From Caballeronia glebae (GTDB taxonomy: Bacteria > Pseudomonadota > Gammaproteobacteria > Burkholderiales > Burkholderiaceae): a stretch of 64,000 bases of DNA. The translations under genes were made by a program, and so were the position numbers. Location of the stretch: NCBI RefSeq assembly GCF_001545035.1, contig NZ_FCOJ02000010.1, positions 62,001-126,000 of the forward strand. Reading direction: 5' to 3'. Under the pieces are notes generated by a model that saw only the letters and a program-made list of their open reading frames with translations, had not been told where the DNA came from and searched no databases. Shown one piece after another: positions 27,939 through 38,575 of this stretch; the stretch's first letter is position 1; each line of letters opens with the position of its first letter.

Positions 27939-28943
27939 ATGTCCACTGCCACGCAGCATTCCGACAATACGATCGACGGCACGCCCATTCCGACGCTCGA
28001 CGAGATCGCCGAGCAGCACATGGCGCTCACGCCGTGGGTCGCGCGCACGCCAACCTTCGAGCGTCACGATTTTCCGACGCTCGAAGGCACGCCCGTCACG
28101 TTCAAGTTCGAACTATTTCAGGCGAGCGGCACGTTCAAGGCGCGAGGCGCGTTTTCGAACATCCTCGCGCTCACCGACAGCGAACGTTCGGCGGGCGTCA
28201 CGTGCGTCTCGGCGGGCAATCACGCGGTGGCCGTGGCCTACGCGGCGCAGCGCATGCAAGTGGGCGCGAAGGTCGTCATCATCAAGAGCGCGAGCCCGGC
28301 GCGCGTGGCGCTTTGCCGGCGCTTCGGCGCGGAAGTCGTGTTCGCGGAGAATGTCGCCGAGGCGTTCGATGTCGTGCGGCGCGTCGAAGCGGAAGAAGGA
28401 CGCGTGTTCATCCATCCGTTCAACGGCTATCGCACGGTGCTCGGTACGGCGACGCTCGGTTATGAGTGGACTTCGCAGGCGCCCGATCTCGACGCGGTGA
28501 TCCTGCCGATCGGCGGCGGCGGCCTGGCCGCGGGCGTATCGACGGCGATGCGTCTCGCGAACCCGTCGCTGCATGTGTACGGCGTGGAGCCGGAAGGGTC
28601 CGACGCGATGAAACGCAGCTTCGAGGCGAATCACACGATCAAGATGGGCGCGATGCACGGTATCGCCGATTCGCTGATGGCGCCGCACACCGAGCAGTAC
28701 AGCTATGAGCTGTGCCGGCGGCATATCGATGACATCGTCACCGTGTCGGACGGCGCGTTGCGTCAAGGCATGCTGCAGCTATTCAGCGAACTGAAGCTCG
28801 CCGTCGAACCGGCGTGCGCCGCCGCCACGGCCGCCCTGCTTGGACCGTTGCGCGAGCGCTTGCACGGCAAGCGCGTCGGCGTGCTGTTGTGCGGCACCAA
28901 TACCGATCCGGCGACCTTCGCGAAGCATCTGGCGAACGCCTGA
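27939..28943 (+). CDS. PLP-dependent threonine dehydratase-like enzyme
   Basis: 334 aa, fold type II PLP enzyme. The Schiff-base Lys67 lies in FQASGTFKARGAFSN, the phosphate-binding loop is PIGGGGLAAG, and the tail motif is LCGTNTD. It resembles catabolic threonine/serine dehydratases (no C-terminal regulatory ACT domain, so not the biosynthetic IlvA). Racemase or diaminopropionate activity in this family is also possible. It begins 23 bp after argE. Confidence 0.82.
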   Translation: MSTATQHSDNTIDGTPIPTLDEIAEQHMALTPWVARTPTFERHDFPTLEGTPVTFKFELFQASGTFKARGAFSNILALTDSERSAGVTCVSAGNHAVAVAYAAQRMQVGAKVVIIKSASPARVALCRRFGAEVVFAENVAEAFDVVRRVEAEEGRVFIHPFNGYRTVLGTATLGYEWTSQAPDLDAVILPIGGGGLAAGVSTAMRLANPSLHVYGVEPEGSDAMKRSFEANHTIKMGAMHGIADSLMAPHTEQYSYELCRRHIDDIVTVSDGALRQGMLQLFSELKLAVEPACAAATAALLGPLRERLHGKRVGVLLCGTNTDPATFAKHLANA

Positions 28944-28949
28944 AATGCG

Positions 28950-28972
28950 CGCGGCCCCGTTCAGGGGCCGCG
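28950..28972. terminator. Hairpin between convergent dehydratase and potI genes
   Basis: A perfect 9-bp GC stem (cgcggcccc/ggggccgcg) with a 5-nt loop. It lacks a T run on either side, so it may only slow polymerase or protect 3' ends. Confidence 0.45.
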
Positions 28973-29003
28973 GTCTCATCCCTATTCCAAAGCGAGTCAG
29001 GCG

Positions 29004-29822
29004 TTACAACACCTCAGCGAGCCTTCTGCGTTCGCTGCGCTGCATGAACGCATTCGCCGCGATCACGCCCACCGTCACGAGCGCGATGAACAAGGTCGCG
29101 AGCGCGTTCATCTCCGCGTTCAGACCCAGACGCACGCGCGAGAACACGACCAGCGGCAATGTCGTCGAGCCGGGGCCGGACAGGAACGCCGACAGCACGA
29201 GATCGTCGATCGACAGCGTGAACGACAGCAGCCATCCGGCGACGAGCGCCTGCGAGATGAGCGGCAGCGTGATCGAGAAGAACACGCGCAGCGGCGTCGC
29301 GCCGAGATCGAGCGCGGCTTCCTCCAGCGACGGATTCAGTTCCCGCACGCGCGACTCCACGATGATCGCGACATACGAGATGCACAACATCACGTGCCCG
29401 ATCCAGATCGTGAAGAAGCCGCGATCCGGCCATCCGATGAGCTTCGCCATTTCGACGAACAGCAGCAGCAGCGAAATGCCCTGAATGACTTCGGGAATCA
29501 CGAGCGGCGCGTTGATCATGCCCGCGTAGAGCGTGAAGCCCCTGAAGCGCCCCATGCGCGCGAGCACGAAACCCGCCCACGTGCCGATCACGACCGACGC
29601 GCACGCCGTCAGAAACGCGATGCGCAACGAAAGCCACGCAGCGTTGATGAGTTCGTCGTCGGTGACGAGTGCGCGATACCACTTGAGCGACGGCTCGGTC
29701 CAGACGGTGACGAGCGGCGAATCGTTGAACGAATAAACGATGAGACTCAGGATCGGGATATACAGAAACGCAAACCCGAGGCCGAGCGCGGTGATTTGCA
29801 ACGGACGGCTCACCTTGATCAT
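29004..29822 (-). CDS. potI: Putrescine ABC transporter permease PotI
   Basis: 272 aa with six membrane helices and the EAA loop (LEEAALDLGATPLRVFF). It pairs with PotH as the membrane channel of the PotFGHI polyamine importer. Its ATG overlaps the potH stop by 4 bp (ATGA), so translation is coupled. A ribosome binding site (GGAGGG) lies in the end of potH. Confidence 0.93.
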   Translation of the reverse strand: MIKVSRPLQITALGLGFAFLYIPILSLIVYSFNDSPLVTVWTEPSLKWYRALVTDDELINAAWLSLRIAFLTACASVVIGTWAGFVLARMGRFRGFTLYAGMINAPLVIPEVIQGISLLLLFVEMAKLIGWPDRGFFTIWIGHVMLCISYVAIIVESRVRELNPSLEEAALDLGATPLRVFFSITLPLISQALVAGWLLSFTLSIDDLVLSAFLSGPGSTTLPLVVFSRVRLGLNAEMNALATLFIALVTVGVIAANAFMQRSERRRLAEVL

Positions 29823-30727
29823 CGCTTGCCCTCCAGTTGATTCGCCTGGAAGTGCTGGAAGAGCGCCATCGGCACGAGCAGCAGCAGGACCATCGCGCAG
29901 GTGACGGCGGAAGCCATCGGCCAGTCGGCGTTGTTGAAGAACTCGTTCCACATGACGCGGCCGATCATCAGTGTGTCCGCGCCGCCGAGCAGTTCGGGGA
30001 TCACGTACTCGCCCACTGCCGGAATGAACACGAGCAGGCAGCCCGCGATGATGCCGTTCTTTGACAGCGGCAACGTGATCTGCACGAACGCCTTCCACGG
30101 CTTCGCGCCCAGATCGTAGGCCGCTTCGAGCAAGGTCAGATCCATCTTCACGAGATGCGCGTAAAGCGGCATCACGAGAAACGGCAAATACGAATACACC
30201 ATGCCGATATAGACCGCGATGTTCGTGTGATACAGCTCGATCGGCGAATGCAGCAAGCCGATCGACATGAGGAAGTTGTTGAGCAGGCCGTTGTTCTTGA
30301 GAATGCCGATCCACGCGTACACGCGAATCAGGAACGACGTCCAGAACGGCAGCATCACGGCCATCATCAGGATGTTGCGCGAGGCCGGATTCGAGCGGGC
30401 GATGTAATACGCCATCGGATAGCCGATCAGCAGGCACAGCAGCGTCGACACCGCCGCGACCAGCAGCGAGTTCATGTAGGTCGCGAAGTACAGGCTGTCC
30501 TGCACGAGGAACGCGTAGTGCGCGAAATCGAGCGCGATATGCATCACGCCCTGTTCCATCGTCACGAGATCCGTGTACGGCGGAATGCCGAGCTGACTGT
30601 CCGAGAAGCTGATCTTCACGACGAGCAGGAACGGCACGAAGAACAGCAGCAGCAGCCACAGATACGGGCCGCCGATGACGAGCGTGCGTCCGGACACGCC
30701 GATGCGTTTGAGCCAGTTCATCATCAT
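29819..30727 (-). CDS. potH: Putrescine ABC transporter permease PotH
   Basis: 302 aa with six membrane segments and the EAA loop (LLEAAYDLGAKPWKAF). It is the other half of the inner-membrane pore. Three ATG codons stand in a row at the start (MMMNWLKR); the first overlaps the potG stop by 4 bp. Confidence 0.93.
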   Translation of the reverse strand: MMMNWLKRIGVSGRTLVIGGPYLWLLLLFFVPFLLVVKISFSDSQLGIPPYTDLVTMEQGVMHIALDFAHYAFLVQDSLYFATYMNSLLVAAVSTLLCLLIGYPMAYYIARSNPASRNILMMAVMLPFWTSFLIRVYAWIGILKNNGLLNNFLMSIGLLHSPIELYHTNIAVYIGMVYSYLPFLVMPLYAHLVKMDLTLLEAAYDLGAKPWKAFVQITLPLSKNGIIAGCLLVFIPAVGEYVIPELLGGADTLMIGRVMWNEFFNNADWPMASAVTCAMVLLLLVPMALFQHFQANQLEGKR

Positions 30728-31896
30728 GCGGTCAGCACGACGCCCGCCGACGCGCTCCAGCGTACATAGACTTCGTCGTCGAAGCTGGGCGAATCGATTT
30801 CGCCGATTGCAAGGCTCGACAGGTTCGCGACCACGACCTTGCCGGAATCGAGCGTCACGTGATAGAGCGTATAGCCGCCCATATACGCAATGTTCGTGAC
30901 CTTGCCGCGGCCCCAGTTGTACGTGCCTTCGGGCGGCTTGCGCGTGAGTGCGATGCGCTCAGGACGCACGGAGATCGTTACCGGCATGCCGAGCGGCCCG
31001 GTAATGCCGTGGCTCACATAGAGACGCACCGGCAGGTCCGGCGATTCGATGAAAATGGGATCCGGCTCGTCCTCGACGACATTGCCATCGAAGAGATTCG
31101 TCGAGCCGATGAACTGCGCCGAGAAGCGGGTGTTCGGATACTCGTAGACTTCGTGCGGCGTGCCGAGCTGCACGATCTGCCCTTCGCTCATCACGGCGAG
31201 GCGATTGGCCATCGTCATCGCCTCTTCCTGATCGTGCGTCACCATGATGCAGGTGACGCCGACCGTGTCGAGAATATTGACGAGCTCGATCTGCGTGCGC
31301 TGACGAATCTGCTTGTCGAGCGCGGACATAGGCTCGTCGAGCAAGAGAAGTTTCGGGCGCTTCACGAGGCTGCGCGCGAGCGCGACGCGCTGCTGCTGGC
31401 CGCCCGACAACTGATGCGGCTTGCGCTTGGCGAACTTCGCCATCTGCACGAGTTCGAGCGCGTTGCCGACGCGGTCCTTCAACTCGCCGCCTTTCACGCC
31501 TTCCTGTTTCAGCCCGAAGGCGACGTTCGCCTCCACGCTCATATGCGGAAAGAGCGCGTAGGACTGAAACATCATGTTGGTCGGCCGGTTGTACGGCGGC
31601 ATCTTCGCGAGGTCTTCTCCGTCGATCAGGATTTGCCCTTCGGTCACGGATTCGAGCCCGGCGAGCATGCGCAGAAGGGTCGACTTGCCGCAGCCCGAGC
31701 TGCCGAGCAGCGCGAACAACTCGCCCTTCTTCACTGACAGGTTGACGCCCCGCACGGCCGTCGTCTCGCCGAATTTCTTCACGACGTCGACGATCTGCAC
31801 GAAGTTGTCGTCCGTGTCCGGGGCCGATGGGGCACTGCCCGGCTCGCGACGGCCGGAATTAGGCGCTGCCTTCAACGCGCTCGACTGCTCACTCAT
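30724..31896 (-). CDS. potG: Polyamine ABC transporter ATPase PotG
   Basis: 390 aa. Walker A (GSSGCGKST), signature ([15 protein letters not shown]), Walker B (LLLLDEPMSAL) and the H-loop (THDQEEAMT) are present, then a C-terminal TOBE-type domain (about 300-380). A Ser/Pro-rich, low-complexity leader of about 30 residues precedes the ABC domain. It drives import through PotH/PotI. Confidence 0.93.
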   Translation of the reverse strand: MSEQSSALKAAPNSGRREPGSAPSAPDTDDNFVQIVDVVKKFGETTAVRGVNLSVKKGELFALLGSSGCGKSTLLRMLAGLESVTEGQILIDGEDLAKMPPYNRPTNMMFQSYALFPHMSVEANVAFGLKQEGVKGGELKDRVGNALELVQMAKFAKRKPHQLSGGQQQRVALARSLVKRPKLLLLDEPMSALDKQIRQRTQIELVNILDTVGVTCIMVTHDQEEAMTMANRLAVMSEGQIVQLGTPHEVYEYPNTRFSAQFIGSTNLFDGNVVEDEPDPIFIESPDLPVRLYVSHGITGPLGMPVTISVRPERIALTRKPPEGTYNWGRGKVTNIAYMGGYTLYHVTLDSGKVVVANLSSLAIGEIDSPSFDDEVYVRWSASAGVVLTA

Positions 31897-31963
31897 GATT
31901 GCCTGTTCGACTCCGTGCTTCCATGCGTCTTTCGTGACGCGCCTCGCCGCGCGATGCGTGTCA

Positions 31964-31993
31964 CGAACAAAGCCCCCGGCGGTCCAGGGGCTT
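31964..31993 (-). terminator. Hairpin between potF and potG
   Basis: Minus strand: AAGCCCC/GGGGGCTT stem followed by TTGTT. It lies about 30 bp after the potF stop and before potG. Partial termination would leave the binding protein more abundant than the membrane components. Confidence 0.6.
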
Positions 31994-32025
31994 CGTCGAT
32001 CAAAAGAATAACCGGCTTCTGGATT

Positions 32026-33141
32026 TCATCGACCGGACTTGAATTCCGTCCAGAGCCGCGTCTGCAGGCGCTGGATTTCCGGCGGCAGCGGCTTTAGCAA
32101 GAACAGCGTCTTGATGACGTCCGGCGGCGGATACACGGCCGGATCGTTCGCGACATCCTTGTCCACGTACTTGCGCGCTTCGAGGTTCGCGCTCGGGTAG
32201 TACACCGCGTTCGTGATCGCCGCGTGAACCTGCGGCGTCTCGATGTAGTTGATCCACTCGTGCGCCGCGTCCTTATTCTTGGCGTCCTTCGGAATCGCCA
32301 TTACGTCGAACCACACGGGCGCGCCGCCCTTCGGAATGTAGTACTCGATCTTGAACGCCTTCTTCGCCTCGACGGCGCGGTGCTTCGCGATCACGACGTC
32401 GCCCGACCAGCCGTAGGTGAAGCAGATGTCGCCGCCAACCATGTCGTTGATGTAACCCGACGAGTTGAACTGCGTGATGTACGGGCGGATCTTCTTCATC
32501 ATCGCGAGCGCTTCGCGATAATCGGCCGGGTTCGTGCTCATCGGATCCTTGCCGATGTAGTGCAGCGCAGCCGCGAACATCTGGTCCGGCGCGTCGAGCA
32601 CCGAGACGCCGCACGCCTTCAGCTTCGAAATATTCTCGGGCTTGAAGAGGATGTCCCAGTTGTTCAGTTCGGCGTTCGGGCCGAGAATCTGCCTGGCCTT
32701 GTCGACGTTGTAGCCGAGGCCGGTCGTGCCGTAGGCCCAGGGCACCACGTACTTGTTGCCCGGGTCCGCGCCTTCGACGAGCTTCATCAGGTCGGGATCG
32801 AGGTACTTCAGGTTGGGCAGCTTCGACTTGTCGAGCGGCGCGAAGATGTTCGCGGCGATCTGCTTGCCCGCGTAATTGCTCGTCGGCACGACGATGTCAT
32901 AGCCGGAACGGCCGGTGAGAAGCTTGGCCTGCAGGGTGTCGTCGCTGTCGTAGTTGTCGTACTTCACCTTGATGCCGGTCTGCTTGGTGAAGTTGGGAAT
33001 CGTGTCCTTCGCGATATAGTCCGACCAGTTGTATACGTTCAACTGCGTGTCCTTCGCGGATGCCGCGAGCGGAGTCAACATCGCGGCGCATGCCAGGGCG
33101 CCCGCCAGCTTGGCCGTGCGGCTCGCCAGTTTCTCGTGCAT
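32026..33141 (-). CDS. potF: Putrescine-binding periplasmic protein PotF
   Basis: 371 aa. A Sec signal peptide (residues 1-29, ending PLAASA) is followed by the PotD/PotF fold (LNVYNWSDYIAKDTIPNFTKQTG, YDIVVPTSNY, VPWAYGTTGLGYN). It captures polyamines for PotGHI. The ribosome binding site AGGGAG is strong. It is the first gene of the potFGHI operon. Confidence 0.93.
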   Translation of the reverse strand: MHEKLASRTAKLAGALACAAMLTPLAASAKDTQLNVYNWSDYIAKDTIPNFTKQTGIKVKYDNYDSDDTLQAKLLTGRSGYDIVVPTSNYAGKQIAANIFAPLDKSKLPNLKYLDPDLMKLVEGADPGNKYVVPWAYGTTGLGYNVDKARQILGPNAELNNWDILFKPENISKLKACGVSVLDAPDQMFAAALHYIGKDPMSTNPADYREALAMMKKIRPYITQFNSSGYINDMVGGDICFTYGWSGDVVIAKHRAVEAKKAFKIEYYIPKGGAPVWFDVMAIPKDAKNKDAAHEWINYIETPQVHAAITNAVYYPSANLEARKYVDKDVANDPAVYPPPDVIKTLFLLKPLPPEIQRLQTRLWTEFKSGR

Positions 33142-33704
33142 CTCGATTCTCCCTTGTTCCGACTTGTCACGACGTCGCGCCGCGCGGACCCGGCGCGTTT
33201 TCTTATCGCCGATCGACCCGCGACTCCCTTAAAACCCCGAAAACTACCATTAAACGCAAGCGCGACAAAAAACTAATGCGCCGCGTGTCGCGCAAAATGT
33301 ACACGCCTTGGCGCCGTGCGGCCACAGTCTTGCCACGCGGGCCTTTCCACGGCCTCACGCCGCTTGCGGACAGCCGGAAAGAGCGCGCATTTTAGCCCCT
33401 AATCGGCCGCCGCTGCACCCGATAAAACCACACTCGCCAAAGTGACACGCGAGCGTAAGCCCGATGCAATGTCATCATTCGCGATCGGTCGCCTGCATCC
33501 CTTTGCGCCGTCGTTTCGTAGAGTCCTGCGAGAGTGGCGAGCGCGAATGAGCCGGACGTCCGAGCCTGACGAATAGCCAGCGGAACAGTTGTTGCGAGCC
33601 AATTCGACGTGCGCCGCGAACCGCGGCGTCTTCCGAACCGGCAACGCACGCGCTACGACTGACACGAAGCCGCCGTTGCATCGCTATTCGAGGCTGCCTC
33701 CCGC
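33142..33704. other. Intergenic region between divergent potF and mntH
   Basis: About 560 bp. It should hold the promoters of potF and mntH. Several short overlapping open frames on the minus strand (33392-33681) have no ribosome binding site or protein character. I see no RNA gene, terminator or clear promoter here. Confidence 0.4.
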
Positions 33705-35042
33705 ATGAATACCAATCCGTCCGCGCTCGCCCAGCTTTCTGCCGCGAAATCCGACGCGCAGTCGCCCGCGGCGAGCCGCGAGGATCTGCAGCGCGCTGCG
33801 CACCCGCACGGACGCTGGTATTCGTTCGCCGGCGCGGGTGCGCTCGTGGCCGTCGGCTACATGGACCCCGGCAATTGGGCGACGGCGCTCGCGAGCGGCG
33901 CGCGCTACGGCTACTCGCTGCTTTTCGTCGTTCTGCTCGCGAGTCTCATGGGCATGCTGCTGCAATGGATCGCATCGCGCGTGGGTGTCGTGACCGGGCG
34001 GGACCTCGCGCAACTGTGCCGCGAGCGCTACAGCCGGCGCACGACGCTCGTGCTGTGGATCGCGTGCGAGATTGCGGTCGTCGCGTGCGATGTCGCGGAA
34101 GTCGTCGGCAGCGCGGTGGCGTTGCAGATGCTCTTCGGCATCTCGCTCACGGCGGGCGTGCTGTTTTCGGCGGTCGCGGCTTTCGCGATGCTCGCGCTGC
34201 AAAGCCGCGGCAAGCGCCCGCTGCAGCGCGCGGTAACGGCGCTGATCTGCTTCGTGAGCTTCTGCTTCGTGGTCGAACTTGCGCTGACGCATCCGGTTCT
34301 CAGCGACGCGCTGCGCGGGCTCGCGCCGTCGCGTGAACTGCTGCGCGATGCGGGCATGCTCTGGCTCGCCGCCGGCGTGCTTGGCGCAACGGTGATGCCG
34401 CACAACCTCTATCTGCACTCCGCGCTCGTCAAGGAACATGCGAGCCCGCGCGACGACGCGACCATCGGGCGCGCGCTTCACGGCGTGAACATCGACACGT
34501 TCGGCTCGCTCGGGCTCGCGTTCATCGTCAACGCATCGCTGCTGGTGGTCGCGGCGGCGGTCTTCCACGCGAACGGGCACACCGATGTCGACGATCTCGC
34601 CGATGCGCATCGTCTGATCGCGCCGCTCGTCGGCAGTCATTGGGCGGGCGTCGTGTTCGCCGCCGCGCTGCTCGCTTGCGGCCTGAACGCGACGGTCACG
34701 GGCACGCTCGCCGGCCAGGCGGTGATGGAGGGCTTCCTGCGCCTCAAAATGGCGCGCTGGGCCCGGGCGCTGCTGACGCGCGGCCTCGCAATCGGTCCGG
34801 CGCTGGTCGCGGTCGCGAGCTTCGGCCAGCACGGCTCCAACGCGCTCCTGGTCGCGACGCAGGTCGGGCTGAGCCTGCAATTGCCGCTCGCCGTGATTCC
34901 GCTCGTGCGCTTCGCCTCCGATGCCGGGCTGATGGGCCGCTGGCGCGTCGCGCGCGTGCCGCTCGCGCTGGCGTGGATGTGCGCGGGCGTGATCGTCGCA
35001 CTGAACGGCGCGATGCTCTGGCAGGCGCTTTTTTCAAGCTGA
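33705..35042 (+). CDS. mntH: Nramp-family divalent metal transporter (MntH type)
   Basis: 445 aa with about 11 membrane helices. The metal-binding motifs of Nramp are intact: DPGN (54-57) in helix 1 and MPHN in helix 6 (GATVMPHNLYLHSALV). Such proteins import Mn(II) or Fe(II) with protons. The N-terminal 30 residues are a Ser/Ala-rich cytoplasmic tail. No Mn-responsive site was recognised upstream. Confidence 0.92.
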   Translation: MNTNPSALAQLSAAKSDAQSPAASREDLQRAAHPHGRWYSFAGAGALVAVGYMDPGNWATALASGARYGYSLLFVVLLASLMGMLLQWIASRVGVVTGRDLAQLCRERYSRRTTLVLWIACEIAVVACDVAEVVGSAVALQMLFGISLTAGVLFSAVAAFAMLALQSRGKRPLQRAVTALICFVSFCFVVELALTHPVLSDALRGLAPSRELLRDAGMLWLAAGVLGATVMPHNLYLHSALVKEHASPRDDATIGRALHGVNIDTFGSLGLAFIVNASLLVVAAAVFHANGHTDVDDLADAHRLIAPLVGSHWAGVVFAAALLACGLNATVTGTLAGQAVMEGFLRLKMARWARALLTRGLAIGPALVAVASFGQHGSNALLVATQVGLSLQLPLAVIPLVRFASDAGLMGRWRVARVPLALAWMCAGVIVALNGAMLWQALFSS

Positions 35043-35161
35043 CATCTATTTCATGCCGATTTCGTTCCGATTTCGTTCCGATTTTCGAGATCGTGGCGCG
35101 ACTCGTGCTATCAGACTCTTCCTATGCCCGCCCGCCTCTGCCCCGACAGGACACGAACTGC

Positions 35162-36430
35162 ATGCCCCACGGCCCACGATCGCTTCCACTGAAAACTTCC
35201 CGCCGCGCTCGCACGATCACGCTTCTTTGCGCCGGCATGGGCGCATGCGGAGCGGTTCACGCGACCGTCGCGGTGCTGCAGCCGGCGCGAGAAGCCGCCG
35301 CCTCGCAACCGCTCGAACTGACGCTCCTCTATACCGACGATGACGCGAAAACCCTCACCGTCGATGTACCGAAGCAACTGACCGTGAACCTGACCAACGG
35401 CGATCTGCCGCCCGCGCCGCTCGCGCTGCAACGCGATCCCAAGGTGCCGGATCGCTTGCGCCTCGCGCCGGGCCAATATCGCCGCGTGCGCTTTTCCGCG
35501 CCGTGGCCCGATTCGGCGCGCGGCACGGTAAAGATCGATCCAGTGGGCTTCGATGCTTCGCCGATGCTCGTCACGATCAATCGGAGCGACACCCAGACTC
35601 AGGTCGCCGCCGCGGAAAAGACCGAATCGCAAGCCACGACGCCCGCGCAACTCGCGAGCGCGACGGCCGCCGCGAACACCGCCATCGTTCCGACGTCCAG
35701 CACCGACACCTTGCTCTCCGGCCGCTTCTCGACCTTCGAGCCGATCTATTTCGCGGACGGCAAGAACGGCGACAATCTCGCGAAATTCCAGTTCAGCTTT
35801 AAATACCGCCTGCATCTGCCCGACGATCCGCGCTCGCGCGGCTTTCTCGATAACCTCTACTTCGGCTACACGCAGACGGCGATATGAAATCTCTCGGCCG
35901 AATCTGTGCCGTTTCGCGACATCAGCTTTCAGCCGCAACTGTTCTACTACGTGGAGGACACGGGCTGGAAGAGCGCGCTCTTTACGCGCATGGGCGTCTC
36001 GGCGGGCATCGGGCACGAGTCGAACGGCAAGAGCGGCGACGAATCGCGCGCGATCAATATCGCGTTCGTGCGCCCGACGTGGGAGTTCGGCGATCTCAAC
36101 GGCAATCACCTGACGCTCTCGCCGAAGTTCTATTACTACCTTTCGAAGGCCGGCAACGAGGACATCGCGAATTATCGCGGCTACGTGGATTTTCTCGTGA
36201 AGTACGGCAGCCCGGATGGCTGGCAACTCGCGACGACGCTGCGCAAAGGCACGAAACACTGGTACGGCAGCGTGGAATCGCAACTTACCTATCCGCTCGC
36301 GAAGCTGATCGGCAGCGCGTGGGGCGGCTACCTGTTCGTGAGCTATTTCAACGGATACGGCGAGGACATCCTCGATTACAACCAGCGCAATCACTGGATC
36401 GCGCGGATAGGCTACAGTATCGCGCGTTGA
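35162..36430 (+). pseudogene. pldA: Outer-membrane phospholipase A1 (PldA), interrupted by an in-frame TGA
   Basis: Read through, the frame gives 422 codons. A signal peptide (about 1-35) and an N-terminal beta-rich extension lead into the OMPLA barrel (YFADGKNGDNLAKFQFSFKYRL). Codon 242 (35885-35887) is TGA in GYTQTAI-stop-NLSAESVPFRD; OMPLA relatives have Trp there, so TGG to TGA is a one-base change. The frame then continues intact, with the catalytic His285, Ser287 and Asn299 (GHESNGKSGDESRAIN) and the last barrel strands. The product ending at 35887 would lack the active site. A GTG at 35906 could start the rest but would have no signal peptide. The lesion is probably recent, or a sequencing error. 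Confidence 0.88.
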
Positions 36431-36502
36431 GTTTTTTTACGATTTTGAACGCCGCGTTGCCGCCCTCTTTTTCCGGCGTCGATTCGGTCACGAGTTAGCC
36501 TA

Positions 36503-36706
36503 ATGTCTTCGAATCTTCACGATCTGCCTGATAGTCCCTGCATCGGCGTATGCTCCACGCTCTTCGACGAAGTCTGCAAAGGCTGCGGCCGCACGGCCGG
36601 CGAAGTGTCCAACTGGGTGTTCCTGAACGACGACGAAAAACGCGCGATCTGGGCGCGCATCACGCGCGAAGGCACGGCGATGCGGTTCCGTAACGACAAG
36701 CTCTGA
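36503..36706 (+). CDS. DUF1289 family small protein
   Basis: 67 aa with the DUF1289 pattern: SPCIGVCSTLF, then CKGCGRT and a WVFLNDDEKRAIWARI helix. The four Cys suggest metal or cluster binding. Function is not known. No strong ribosome binding site is visible before its ATG. A terminator follows. Confidence 0.85.
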   Translation: MSSNLHDLPDSPCIGVCSTLFDEVCKGCGRTAGEVSNWVFLNDDEKRAIWARITREGTAMRFRNDKL

Positions 36707-36714
36707 GCGCAATG

Positions 36715-36751
36715 AAAAACGGCCCGCTCTTTCGAGACGGGCCGCTTTTTT
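36715..36751. terminator. Bidirectional terminator between DUF1289 gene and ybiT
   Basis: Stem cggcccg/cgggccg (extended to gcggcccg-type pairing) with an A run on the left and a six-T run on the right, so it can end both convergent transcripts. Confidence 0.8.
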
Positions 36752-36782
36752 CACAGCGTGCGCGAAGCGGCGATAACCGTGA

Positions 36783-38375
<1,593 letters not shown>

Positions 38376-38498
38376 GGCGCGTCCTTTTGAATGGGGTACG
38401 ACGAAAAACCTAAGATTTTAACAGCTTTTGGCGGACTTTTGCCTGCGAGCGGCGATTGCGGGGACATCGGCCGGGCGCGGTTTTGGTGCCGCATCATG

Positions 38499-38529
38499 AA
38501 AAAAGGGCACGGCCGATGCGGCCGCGCCC
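38499..38529 (-). terminator. Terminator of the alaA-hom-thrC operon
   Basis: Minus strand: a 10-bp stem (GGGCGCGGCC with GGCCGTGCCC, one GT pair) followed by TTTTTT. It lies about 45 bp after the thrC stop. Confidence 0.85.
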
Positions 38530-38575
38530 CGTGCATTCCGGCTGCGATCCGCACGAGGCGGATGCGCCTTTCGCG

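Noticed and set aside
33392..33681. Three overlapping short minus-strand ORFs between potF and mntH
   Set aside because: All overlap each other in different frames without start signals or recognisable features.
35885..35887. TGA in pldA as a selenocysteine codon
   Set aside because: The aligned residue in OMPLA proteins is Trp, the family has no selenoproteins, and no bSECIS-like hairpin was seen directly after the codon.
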